Origin: CAVSRC01 sp963730325
GTDB taxonomy: Bacteria; Pseudomonadota; Alphaproteobacteria; Rhizobiales; Kaistiaceae
DNA: 64,000 bases
Assembly (NCBI GenBank): GCA_963730325.1
Contig: CAVSRC010000004.1
Location: 124,001 to 188,000, forward strand
Reading direction: 5' to 3'
Position 1 is the stretch's first letter. Every line of letters starts with the position of its first letter. Below are positions 28,171-37,163 of this stretch, piece after piece. The translations under genes were made by a program, and so were the position numbers. Under the pieces are notes generated by a model. It made no database searches and was not told the origin of the DNA. It was given only the letters and a program-made list of their open reading frames with translations.

Positions 28171-29061
28171 ATGAACTACGACGTCCGTCTCCAGCTCGAA
28201 TATGCCTATGATCCGCCGGTCGTCGGCGGCCTCCATCTCGTCCGCGTGACGCCGGCGGCATCGGCCGGCGGCCAGCGTGTCGTCGCCTCGTCGGTCACCT
28301 TCGACCCGGCGCCCTTCGAGCGCACCGACGGTCGCGACTTCTTCGGCAATGCCTTCGTTTCGATCTGCTATCGCCAGACCCATGCCGCGCTGAGGATCGG
28401 GATGAACGCCCGCGTCCGCGTCGAGCCCGATACGGCGATGCTCGACGTCTCGCCCGATCTCGCCGGGCTCGGACAGGAGCTGGCCGGCACCCTGTCGCTT
28501 GCCCCGGACTCGCCGCATCACTTCGTCAGCGCCAGTCCGCGCGTGCCGCTCGACGGCGACATCACCGCCTATGCGCGCGAAAGCCTGGCGCGGGCGTCGA
28601 CGGTGCAGGAGGTCGTCAGGGATTTCGGCGAGCGCATCCACGGCGATTTCCGCTACGACAAGAAGTCGACCGAGGTCGAGACCTCGCCGCGCCGCGCCTT
28701 CGAACTGAAGCGCGGCGTTTGCCAGGATTTCACCCATGTGATGATCGCCGGCCTGCGCGGCCTGGGCATTCCCGCCGGCTATGTCAGCGGCTTCCTGCGC
28801 ACCATTCCGCCGCCGGGCAGCGAGCGGCTGGAAGGCGCCGACGCCATGCATGCCTGGGTGCGCGCCTGGTGCGGACGCGAGGCCGGCTGGGTCGGCTACG
28901 ACCCGACCAACCGGACCTTTGCCGGGGAGAGCCACATCGTCGTCGCGGTCGGCCGCGACTACCAGGATGTCGCACCGATCGCCGGAATCCTGACGACCAC
29001 CGGCACGCAGAAGACCACCCAGAAGGTCGATGTCGTGCCGGTCGATCCGGCGGGCCTCTAG
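28171..29061 (+). CDS. Transglutaminase-like cysteine protease-fold protein
   Basis: A 296-residue protein with the bacterial transglutaminase N-terminal domain (residues 1 to about 110) and a core with triad Cys184 (RGVCQDFTH), His227 (DAMHAWVRAW) and Asp244 (GYDPTN). It starts 2 bp after the ATP-grasp/alpha-E gene stop. Together with the two preceding genes it forms a three-gene set predicted from comparative genomics to work on peptide or amide bonds; some relatives also contain an Anbu-type protease, which is absent here. The TAG stop at 29059-29061 lies within CTAG, shared with the stop of the convergent ubiV. Confidence 0.88.
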   Translation: MNYDVRLQLEYAYDPPVVGGLHLVRVTPAASAGGQRVVASSVTFDPAPFERTDGRDFFGNAFVSICYRQTHAALRIGMNARVRVEPDTAMLDVSPDLAGLGQELAGTLSLAPDSPHHFVSASPRVPLDGDITAYARESLARASTVQEVVRDFGERIHGDFRYDKKSTEVETSPRRAFELKRGVCQDFTHVMIAGLRGLGIPAGYVSGFLRTIPPPGSERLEGADAMHAWVRAWCGREAGWVGYDPTNRTFAGESHIVVAVGRDYQDVAPIAGILTTTGTQKTTQKVDVVPVDPAGL

Positions 29062-30020
29062 GCCGGCGCCGATGCTGGCTCGACCCGGCGATAGCCAGGC
29101 TTTGCGTAGTAGAAGCCGTTGGCAAACGGCATGGCGAGCGCCATCTCGTCCAGCATCGCCGCCGCTTCGCCGGCGGCGACGTGGCGATCGAGCAGGTTGC
29201 GGAAGATCGACGCCACCCTGACCATGTCGCAGTTTTGCGGCGACAGGCGAAAGCGCGAAACGCCCATGGAGCGGAGCTCCGCCACCTCGCCGGCGAGATT
29301 CAGCGTCTCATGGGACAGCGTCTGGATGCCGTTGATGGCCAGGAACGGCTGGCCCTCCATCGTCTTCAGCGTCATGCCGTCCGGATCGTTCTCGCAGACA
29401 TAGCGGCAGGTGTTGCGCGTGCGGCCGTGAACCCTGGCGTGATAGCAGCGTGCCGAGAGCGCCAGCGGCATGCGGCCGAAAACCATGGCCTCGAAGGTCA
29501 CGTTGAGGTCCCGTGTGCGCTCGATGAGCTCCCGGATGGCACGCGCCGGCATTTCCACCGGCAGGCAGAAATTCCGCGCGCCGCCGCGCGCCAGCATCGC
29601 CACCGTCCGCTCGTTGTAGACGTTCATGAACGGGCCGATATGGTGCGGCCGGGCGCCAAGATGATAGAGCGCCGAGGCGTCGTTGACCTCGACCATGCGC
29701 CTGTCCTGAGCGGTGATATCGGTCACCAGCTTGCGGTCGGCAGGCAGGAACACTTCGGCAAGCGTCGCCAGCACCACCGTCTTGCCGGCCGCTTCCAGCC
29801 GCTCGGCCACCGCGTCGAAATGCTTGTCGAACAGCGGTGCCCGCTTCGAGCACACCGCCTCGCCGAGCGTGACGGTCGTAACCGGCGCCTCGTCGGCGAT
29901 GCGGAAGTAGAAGTCACGCCAGCGCTCCGGCGCCCAGTTGAACAGGACCGGGCCGAGCGTCACCTCTACCGCCTCGGTGCGCACCGCCGCTGCGCCTGCC
30001 ACCGCCCCACCTACCGCCAT
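29058..30020 (-). CDS. ubiV: O2-independent ubiquinone biosynthesis protein UbiV (U32 family)
   Basis: A 320-residue U32-peptidase-like protein. With UbiU it forms the complex that hydroxylates the ubiquinone ring without O2, using prephenate as oxygen source. Four cysteines fit the known [4Fe-4S] ligands of UbiV: Cys57 (EAVCSKR), Cys192, Cys205 and Cys209, with the typical 13- and 4-residue spacings between the last three. The ATG at 30020 overlaps the end of ubiU by 10 bp. The stop meets the convergent transglutaminase stop in one CTAG. Longer readings upstream are shadows of ubiU. Confidence 0.93.
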   Translation of the reverse strand: MAVGGAVAGAAAVRTEAVEVTLGPVLFNWAPERWRDFYFRIADEAPVTTVTLGEAVCSKRAPLFDKHFDAVAERLEAAGKTVVLATLAEVFLPADRKLVTDITAQDRRMVEVNDASALYHLGARPHHIGPFMNVYNERTVAMLARGGARNFCLPVEMPARAIRELIERTRDLNVTFEAMVFGRMPLALSARCYHARVHGRTRNTCRYVCENDPDGMTLKTMEGQPFLAINGIQTLSHETLNLAGEVAELRSMGVSRFRLSPQNCDMVRVASIFRNLLDRHVAAGEAAAMLDEMALAMPFANGFYYAKPGYRRVEPASAPA

Positions 30021-31024
30021 GTCTTGCTCCGATAAGCAGCTTCCGTTTCCCGGTGCCCTTCGGTCAGCGCCAGCAGGTCCGCCAGTCCCGGATCGCGCCC
30101 CTCCATGATGGCGTCGACCGCCTTGCGGAAGGCCGAGACCACCGTCTTGACGTAGGCGCGGCTGCGCTGCCGGCCTTCGATCTTCAGCGCCGTGACGCCG
30201 GCTTTGGCGAGGTCTGGCAGCAGCGCCGACAGATTCAGGCTCACCGGCTCCTCGAAGGCATAGGCGCCGACAGTGCTGGCGCCGCAGAGATAACGTCCCT
30301 TGCAGATGGTCGGGTAGCCGGCGTTCTCTCCCGCGGCATAGCGGTCGATGACGAATTCCCCGAGCCGCGTCGTCAGATTGTGGTCCTCGTCTTCCTCGTA
30401 GTGGACGTCGGCCGCCGGCGAGCAGACCCCGTCCATGTTGGTGGAAAGCCCCGTTGCATAGCTCGACAGGCTGCACCGGCCTTCCGCCATCATGCCGATC
30501 GAACCGAAGATGAAGGCCTCGATCTCGCAGGGAATCTGGCTGTGGATGCCGGCGATCTCGGCCACCGTCAGCATGCGCGGCAGCACCACGCGCTTGATGC
30601 CGAAGGCTTCGCAGTGGAAGCGGATCGCCTCCGGCGACGAGGCGCCACCCTGCACCGACAGATGGAGCCTGAGATCGGGGTAGGTGCTGGAGGCGTAATC
30701 GGCGACGCCGAAATCGGCGACGATCACCGCGTCGACATCGACACGCGGGGCAAGGTCGATCGCCGCGCGCCACAGATCGAACTGGCCGGCCGGCGGAAAG
30801 GTGTTGACCGCAAGCAGCACCTTGGCGCCGCGCGCATGGGCATAGGCGACCGCCTTGTCGAGTTCCTCCGGCGTGAAGTTGAGGCCGGGGAAGTTGCGGG
30901 CGTTGGTGGCGTTCTGCAGGCCGCAATAGACCGTGTCGGCGCCGGCGTCGACGGCGGTCCTGAGACCCGCCGGCGTCCCCGCCGGACAGACCAGTTCGGG
31001 ACGCAGCATTCCGCCGTCAGCCAT
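30011..31024 (-). CDS. ubiU: O2-independent ubiquinone biosynthesis protein UbiU (U32 family)
   Basis: A 337-residue U32-family partner of UbiV. Family motifs are clear: ELVCPAGTPAGLRTAVDAGADTVY-type N-terminus, TNARNFPGLNF, and KIEGRQRS near 286. The cysteines at 184 (EGRC), 201 (GVCSP) and 241 (CKGRY) match three of the four iron-sulphur ligands. The fourth, Cys in the GSLC segment of the E. coli protein as I recall it, is Gly here (FGSIGMMAEGRC); an extra Cys247 lies six residues after Cys241. The start overlaps the ubiT stop by 8 bp, so ubiTUV is one translation-coupled operon. Confidence 0.93.
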   Translation of the reverse strand: MADGGMLRPELVCPAGTPAGLRTAVDAGADTVYCGLQNATNARNFPGLNFTPEELDKAVAYAHARGAKVLLAVNTFPPAGQFDLWRAAIDLAPRVDVDAVIVADFGVADYASSTYPDLRLHLSVQGGASSPEAIRFHCEAFGIKRVVLPRMLTVAEIAGIHSQIPCEIEAFIFGSIGMMAEGRCSLSSYATGLSTNMDGVCSPAADVHYEEDEDHNLTTRLGEFVIDRYAAGENAGYPTICKGRYLCGASTVGAYAFEEPVSLNLSALLPDLAKAGVTALKIEGRQRSRAYVKTVVSAFRKAVDAIMEGRDPGLADLLALTEGHRETEAAYRSKTWR

Positions 31025-31559
31025 GGTCGCTCCGTTTCGGGCGCAGTTTCGACAGCACGAAGCCCGCCGGTCCCGATAGTGGACCGAAGGCGGAGAGTAC
31101 GCTGTCCATCGCGCTGCCTTCCATGTCGTCGAGCGCGTTCCTCAGCGTCACCACCGCCTCCGTGTCGCCCTCGACGCGCAAGTCACGGGTGAAGAACAGG
31201 GCATCCCCGTCAAGCTCGCCGTCGATCATGTCGAGCAGGCTGAAGAAGGTTCCGGCGATGGCGGCATCGTGTGCCGGCTTCTCGGCGCGCCGATATGCCT
31301 TCAGGATCGGCGCCTCGGGGTCGGGGATCAGCACCAGTACGAAGGGCAGGTCGGTCGGATCGATCAGGAAGCGCTTGCCGGATTGAGAGCCAAGCCGTGC
31401 GAAGAGCTCCGGCCGCGAGCGCGCCACCCGGGTTGCGATGCGGTCGAGGACCGGCTGGATCAGCGGCAGCGGAACCGCGCCGAGCAGCAGTGCCCGAACG
31501 TCCTGCAGCAGAGGGCGCAAAGGCGTTGCGGCAGGCTCTGCGTGCAACGGAGTCGGCAT
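31017..31559 (-). CDS. ubiT: UbiT, SCP2-domain lipid-binding factor for anaerobic ubiquinone synthesis
   Basis: A 180-residue protein with an SCP2 sterol-carrier fold (residues about 45-145; SGKRFLIDPTDLPFVLVL, DALFFTRDLRVEGDTEAVV). UbiT is thought to bind hydrophobic ubiquinone precursors for UbiU-UbiV. It is the first gene of ubiT-ubiU-ubiV. An FNR/FixK box (31594-31607) stands 35 bp upstream, which fits expression at low oxygen. Confidence 0.9.
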   Translation of the reverse strand: MPTPLHAEPAATPLRPLLQDVRALLLGAVPLPLIQPVLDRIATRVARSRPELFARLGSQSGKRFLIDPTDLPFVLVLIPDPEAPILKAYRRAEKPAHDAAIAGTFFSLLDMIDGELDGDALFFTRDLRVEGDTEAVVTLRNALDDMEGSAMDSVLSAFGPLSGPAGFVLSKLRPKRSDHG

Positions 31560-31593
31560 GGACAGAAGCTAGGGCCGACACCGCCGATCGGAT

Positions 31594-31607
31594 TTGATCG
31601 AGGTCAA
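31594..31607. promoter_or_regulatory. FNR/FixK box upstream of ubiTUV
   Basis: TTGATCGAGGTCAA, an FNR/FixK-type half-site pair (TTGAT-N4-GTCAA). It lies between the feoB stop and the ubiT start, 35 bp from the latter, so it can only serve ubiTUV. Confidence 0.75.
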
Positions 31608-31645
31608 AACCGTCGTGAACGGCGCGTGAACGCAGCGTGAATCTG

Positions 31646-33517
<1,872 letters not shown>

Positions 33518-33536
33518 CGACTTGCCCCGGGTCCGC

Positions 33537-33824
33537 TCAGCGTACAAAGACAGCCATCGCTTCGCGGCGGCGCAGCGCGACCGTGGCGTTGTTGACGCGC
33601 ACGGCGATCGGGTCGCGGCCGATGATTCCCTCATGCAGGATTTCGACGGCAGCCCCCTCGGTGAAGCCGAGTTCGAGCAGCCGGCGCTCGAGTTCCGCCG
33701 TCGGCAGGCCGGACGTCTCGTCGCTCACGCTGATGGTGCAGATATGGCCGCGAAATCCGCGCCGGGCGTGGCCCAAGGGGAAATGCGGCGGCAGCTGCTC
33801 AGGTGCCTCTGGGGCGAAACTCAT
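33537..33824 (-). CDS. feoA: Ferrous iron transport accessory protein FeoA
   Basis: A 95-residue protein with an SH3-like FeoA domain in its C-terminal two thirds (LERRLLELGFTEGAAVEILHEG, then DPIAVRVNNATVALRRREA). FeoA supports FeoB activity at the membrane. The ATG at 33824 gives a short leader (MSFAPEAPEQLPP) before the domain; longer upstream frame is noncoding. It is the first gene of feoAB, with an FNR-like box about 118 bp before its start. Confidence 0.9.
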   Translation of the reverse strand: MSFAPEAPEQLPPHFPLGHARRGFRGHICTISVSDETSGLPTAELERRLLELGFTEGAAVEILHEGIIGRDPIAVRVNNATVALRRREAMAVFVR

Positions 33825-33941
33825 GGTTCGTCGTCCGGATGTTTTGCGTGCACCATTCAGGGCCTTCAAGGGACCCCACCTGGTCACGTCCAATTGCGAA
33901 CGCCTTTCATTCTCGACTACGCGAGAACAATTCCAACTCAT

Positions 33942-33955
33942 ATGACGCAGATCAA
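33942..33955. promoter_or_regulatory. FNR-like box upstream of feoAB
   Basis: On the minus strand TTGATCTGCGTCAT, one base from the alphaproteobacterial FNR form TTGATCTGCGTCAA. It lies between the CYTH-CHAD stop and feoA. Anaerobic induction of Fe(II) uptake is established in other bacteria. Confidence 0.6.
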
Positions 33956-33983
33956 ATGCGATGTATGAATTCCCGGCCGGCTT

Positions 33984-35837
33984 TCACACCACCCCCGGTG
34001 CGGACCAGGGCGGCCGGGTTTTGGCGAAATCCCGCCAGGCGTCCCTGAGACGCGCCTCGGCCCCGACCATGGCATGGGCCTGCCAGCCGGCGATCGCGGC
34101 CGCCGCCGCGCCGCTGTCGGCCGACGCGGCAACCAGACTGGCCAGCAGCGATCCCGTCGTCGCCATGTCGTTGAACGCGCCGAGTTCGTCCTGCAGGCCG
34201 GCAAGCCGGCCGGTGAACTGCTTGGCGGTCTTGCGGTCGGTGCACAGCGGCAGCAGGAAATCAGCCACGTAGCGCAATTTCTTCACCGAGAGACGCAGCC
34301 GGTGACGCTCGGCCGCCGTCATCGATTTGAAGTGGCGGCCACGCTTCAGCACCTTGGCATGATGCACCGACAGGACGCGCCGCGCGAAGCTGAAGGCCGG
34401 TTCGGCGAGCAGCGGCAGGCTCTCGGGCCCCATATCGTCGCGCCAGCCGCGCACCTCGATCCAGCCACCGAGGCGGATCACGAACCGCGTGCTGCGCGCG
34501 TCGGCGAGTGCCAGGCGCGCATCGTCATAGGCGGCGAGCCGACGTTGCTCGGCACCTTCACCCAGGATGTCGAAGCCGGCGATCGCCGCGCAGCTTCCCG
34601 CCACGGCCGGCAACGTCTCGCCCTGAAAGATGTCCCAGGTGCGCGCCGCCGACAGCGTCGCCGCCAGCCATCTGGCGTCCTCCCTGAGCGCTTCGAGCGT
34701 CTCGGAGGTGACCACCGTCGCCATCGAATCCAGCGTCGAGCGCAGGCGGCGCAACGCCACGCGAACCTGATGCACGCCCTCCGGATCGCGGCCGTCCTCG
34801 GCCGCCGGCACCGACACCAGAAGATCGCGCAGGCACGAGCCAAGAATCGCGGCGAAGGCATCGTCGAGTGGAAGGGAAGGGTCGACGTCCAGCTTGCTTG
34901 GCTTGTTCACCGGCGGCGGCGTATCGCTCGCCAGGTCGAAGCCGCGCGCCGCCTTGCTGCGGATCGACGGGCGCACCGGCCCATGATCGGCAAGCTTGAG
35001 CGCCAGATCGTAGATCGCCGAGGAACTGCCCTCCTTGAGTTCCAGCTCGATCTCGCTGACCGGCATCGAACGTTTGCCCGATCTGAGGACGCCGCGGTCG
35101 AAAGCCACCTCGACCGAGCCTGCCGGCAGATCGACGATGCGCTGGAGCCGGTGAATGTCGGAGATGAAGACCGGCTGCAGGGGCTGGCACCTGAGAGCGT
35201 CGCGCAGCTTGGCCGGGACGAACGGCATGGCCAGATCGACATCCGGGGCGATCGAGGAAACGCTTGCTTCCCACTCGCCGCGCCGGAGCGGATCGCCCCC
35301 CGATTCCGCCTTCACGGTCTGCACGAAGCGCTGGCCGTGCTGGCGGACGCGAAGGCTCAGCCCGTTCTGCCGCAGAATTTGCTGGGGCGTATCGTAATAG
35401 ACGGCCTTCAGGTGCTTGCGCGTGCCCGTGTTGCGCGCATGGTCGGCGATGTCCGGCAGCGCATTGAACTCCGCCAGCCTGTCGGCATCGACCAGCAGCT
35501 TCAGCTCCACCTCGGCGGCGGGGGGCAGGGTCTGGTTTGCCGGAAGTTCTGTGAGCGCCACAACCTCGTCCGGCGCCGGCGCCTCTTGCGGTTGGTCTGC
35601 CTCGGGCGGCGTTGCGGTGGGCGCCGGCACCTGCGGGTGAGGGTCGGCCACCTCCGGCGTCGCGGCCCGGGTGACGCCATTGTCGGCCTCGTCGGCGTTC
35701 TCGGGGGCCGCGTCGTTGTTCCAGCCGGCCATATCGCGTCGCGGGACGGCCTCGTCCTGCTCCGCGGAGTCCTCCGCATGCTCGATCAGCGGGGGCGCAC
35801 TCGACCGCGCCGACGTCTCAGGGTCGATCTCGGACAT
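33984..35837 (-). CDS. CYTH-CHAD domain protein (inorganic triphosphatase/polyphosphate-binding)
   Basis: A 617-residue protein. Residues 1 to about 105 are an acidic, Pro/Ala-rich, probably disordered extension. The CYTH domain starts with the ExExK motif at 109-113 (EVELK) and runs to about 320; it cleaves triphosphates with Mg2+. The CHAD domain (about 345-610) is a helical bundle with conserved histidines (EGVHQVRVALRRLRSTL; SVHHAKVLKRGRHF; RLSVKKLRY) that binds polyphosphate. The start ATG at 35837 follows family practice; the longer reading is 14 codons more. Role: triphosphate or polyphosphate metabolism. It precedes feoAB without overlap. Confidence 0.88.
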   Translation of the reverse strand: MSEIDPETSARSSAPPLIEHAEDSAEQDEAVPRRDMAGWNNDAAPENADEADNGVTRAATPEVADPHPQVPAPTATPPEADQPQEAPAPDEVVALTELPANQTLPPAAEVELKLLVDADRLAEFNALPDIADHARNTGTRKHLKAVYYDTPQQILRQNGLSLRVRQHGQRFVQTVKAESGGDPLRRGEWEASVSSIAPDVDLAMPFVPAKLRDALRCQPLQPVFISDIHRLQRIVDLPAGSVEVAFDRGVLRSGKRSMPVSEIELELKEGSSSAIYDLALKLADHGPVRPSIRSKAARGFDLASDTPPPVNKPSKLDVDPSLPLDDAFAAILGSCLRDLLVSVPAAEDGRDPEGVHQVRVALRRLRSTLDSMATVVTSETLEALREDARWLAATLSAARTWDIFQGETLPAVAGSCAAIAGFDILGEGAEQRRLAAYDDARLALADARSTRFVIRLGGWIEVRGWRDDMGPESLPLLAEPAFSFARRVLSVHHAKVLKRGRHFKSMTAAERHRLRLSVKKLRYVADFLLPLCTDRKTAKQFTGRLAGLQDELGAFNDMATTGSLLASLVAASADSGAAAAAIAGWQAHAMVGAEARLRDAWRDFAKTRPPWSAPGVV

Positions 35838-35946
35838 GCAAAAGGTTGTAGCAGATCGACCGCCGCGATCATACTGCACCGCGCCGTGAAAACCGGCCCG
35901 GCGGGCCGTCCGATTGCCGCAATGCGCCCGCCCGGACGGCGCGGGA

Positions 35947-36156
35947 TCAGCCGGCCCGGCAGGCGCGGCGCACGCTGTCGGCCAGGATCAGCAGGCACCC
36001 GACGAGCAGCAGGACGGCGCCCCACAGTGCCGGCAGGCCGGCAAGTTCGACCAGCCCGGCCACGACCGCGATCAGGATCAATGACAGGAGCGCCAGCGCG
36101 CCGTCGTCGATGAACAGGCCGGCGATCTCCCTGGCGATGGAGGCAAGCAGTTTCAT
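35947..36156 (-). CDS. Small hydrophobic membrane protein
   Basis: A 69-residue protein with two membrane helices (about residues 18-38 and 42-61) and a basic C-terminal tail (VRRACRAG). I do not recognise a family. Its ATG overlaps the stop of the upstream COG4280-type gene (ATGA), so the two are co-translated and may act together in the membrane. Confidence 0.6.
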   Translation of the reverse strand: MKLLASIAREIAGLFIDDGALALLSLILIAVVAGLVELAGLPALWGAVLLLVGCLLILADSVRRACRAG

Positions 36157-36929
36157 CGGGCGGCCTCCGTCTTTCCGCCGGCAGCCGCGCGCGCCGTCTT
36201 GAGCCAGCGCGTCAGCCCCAGCGATGCCACGGCGAAAATGATGAAGATGCCGAACAGCGACAGGTCGGCGCCCGGCCATTCGGCACCGATGCCTTCGCCG
36301 GTCCAGAAGATGCCGAAGGTGGTCAGCATCAGCCCGACGACGTATTTGAGCGTGTTCTCCGGCACCCGCGACAGCGGTCTGTGCACCGCGAGACCGATCG
36401 CCATCACCACGATGAAGGCGGCCAGCGCCCCGAGCGAGGCATAGAGCGTGAGCCCGCGCGTCGTGCCCACGGCAATCACGATGAACACCACCTCGGTCCC
36501 TTCCAGGAGCACCGCCTTGAAGGCCGCCAGACCCGCCAGATAGTTGGCGCGCCGTTCTCTGGCGCTGCGGGTGAGGGCCTCGGTCTCTCTGGCAAAGGCC
36601 TTCTCCTCGTCATGCAGCGCCAGCACGCCGATCGAGCGCAGGATCGCCTTTCTCAGCCAGCGCATGCCGAACAGGATGAGGAGGACGCCGACGACGAACT
36701 GCAGCACGTGGATCGGCACCAGGCCGAGCAGCGGACCGAACACCGCCACCAGCGCCGCCAGCACGACCAGCGCCAGGCCGCTGCCGACGAAGGCCGGCGG
36801 CCAGCTCTGTGTCAGGCCGACGGCGAGCACGATGGTGAAGGCTTCGACCACCTCGACCAGCGAGGCCAGGAAGGCCGCGGTCACCGTCGAGAGGATTGTG
36901 GTCAGGCTGGTCAGGGATTCATCCTCCAT
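36153..36929 (-). CDS. COG4280-type membrane protein with FTR1-like internal repeat
   Basis: A 258-residue protein with about seven helices, matching the uncharacterised COG4280 group. Two helices carry the same pattern, at residues 18-38 (acidic pair Glu26, Glu29) and 135-155 (Glu143, Glu146); 12 of 21 positions agree. The second reads LLEGTEVVFIVIAVG. Paired ExxE helices resemble the REGxE motifs of FTR1/EfeU iron permeases and also UPF0016 cation transporters, so cation transport is a reasonable guess but not shown. The ATG at 36929 was chosen; a GTG seven codons upstream is possible. Confidence 0.72.
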   Translation of the reverse strand: MEDESLTSLTTILSTVTAAFLASLVEVVEAFTIVLAVGLTQSWPPAFVGSGLALVVLAALVAVFGPLLGLVPIHVLQFVVGVLLILFGMRWLRKAILRSIGVLALHDEEKAFARETEALTRSARERRANYLAGLAAFKAVLLEGTEVVFIVIAVGTTRGLTLYASLGALAAFIVVMAIGLAVHRPLSRVPENTLKYVVGLMLTTFGIFWTGEGIGAEWPGADLSLFGIFIIFAVASLGLTRWLKTARAAAGGKTEAAR

Positions 36930-37104
36930 GGAACGCCCGCGAGATAACACGACGACCCACCCGGCGCGACAAGGTGGGGCGCCTGTCCGCCGCGTGGCCC
37001 GATCCCGGCGCCAAACGGCGCGGACAGGGCGGCTTTGGGGCGCGCCTGAAGGGCGCCAACCTGCACAGAGCGACCAGCGTACTATTGCGCGAAATGGCCC
37101 AGAT

Positions 37105-37121
37105 CGATATGATATGTATCG
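37105..37121. promoter_or_regulatory. Operator-like inverted repeat upstream of abfA
   Basis: CGATA-N7-TATCG in an AT-rich patch, 43 bp before the abfA start. Its right part, TGATATGTATCG (37110-37121), matches the palindrome TGATATATATCA before the downstream SBP gene in 10 of 12 bases. A second partial copy, GATCGATATATA, follows at 37126-37137. Confidence 0.5.
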
Positions 37122-37163
37122 AAAAGATCGATATATAAAAATCTATGAGGAGGGCGCAATTCC

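Noticed and set aside
25753..29061. A single 1102-residue ATP-grasp/transglutaminase fusion protein
   Set aside because: The middle part (after about 26977) is an Arg/Pro-rich shadow of the alpha-E frame. Removing one base gives two normal genes with the second starting at 28171.
29058..30926. A 622-residue fusion across ubiV and ubiU
   Set aside because: Its N-terminal half is a wrong-frame reading of ubiU; both genes have their own good frames and starts.
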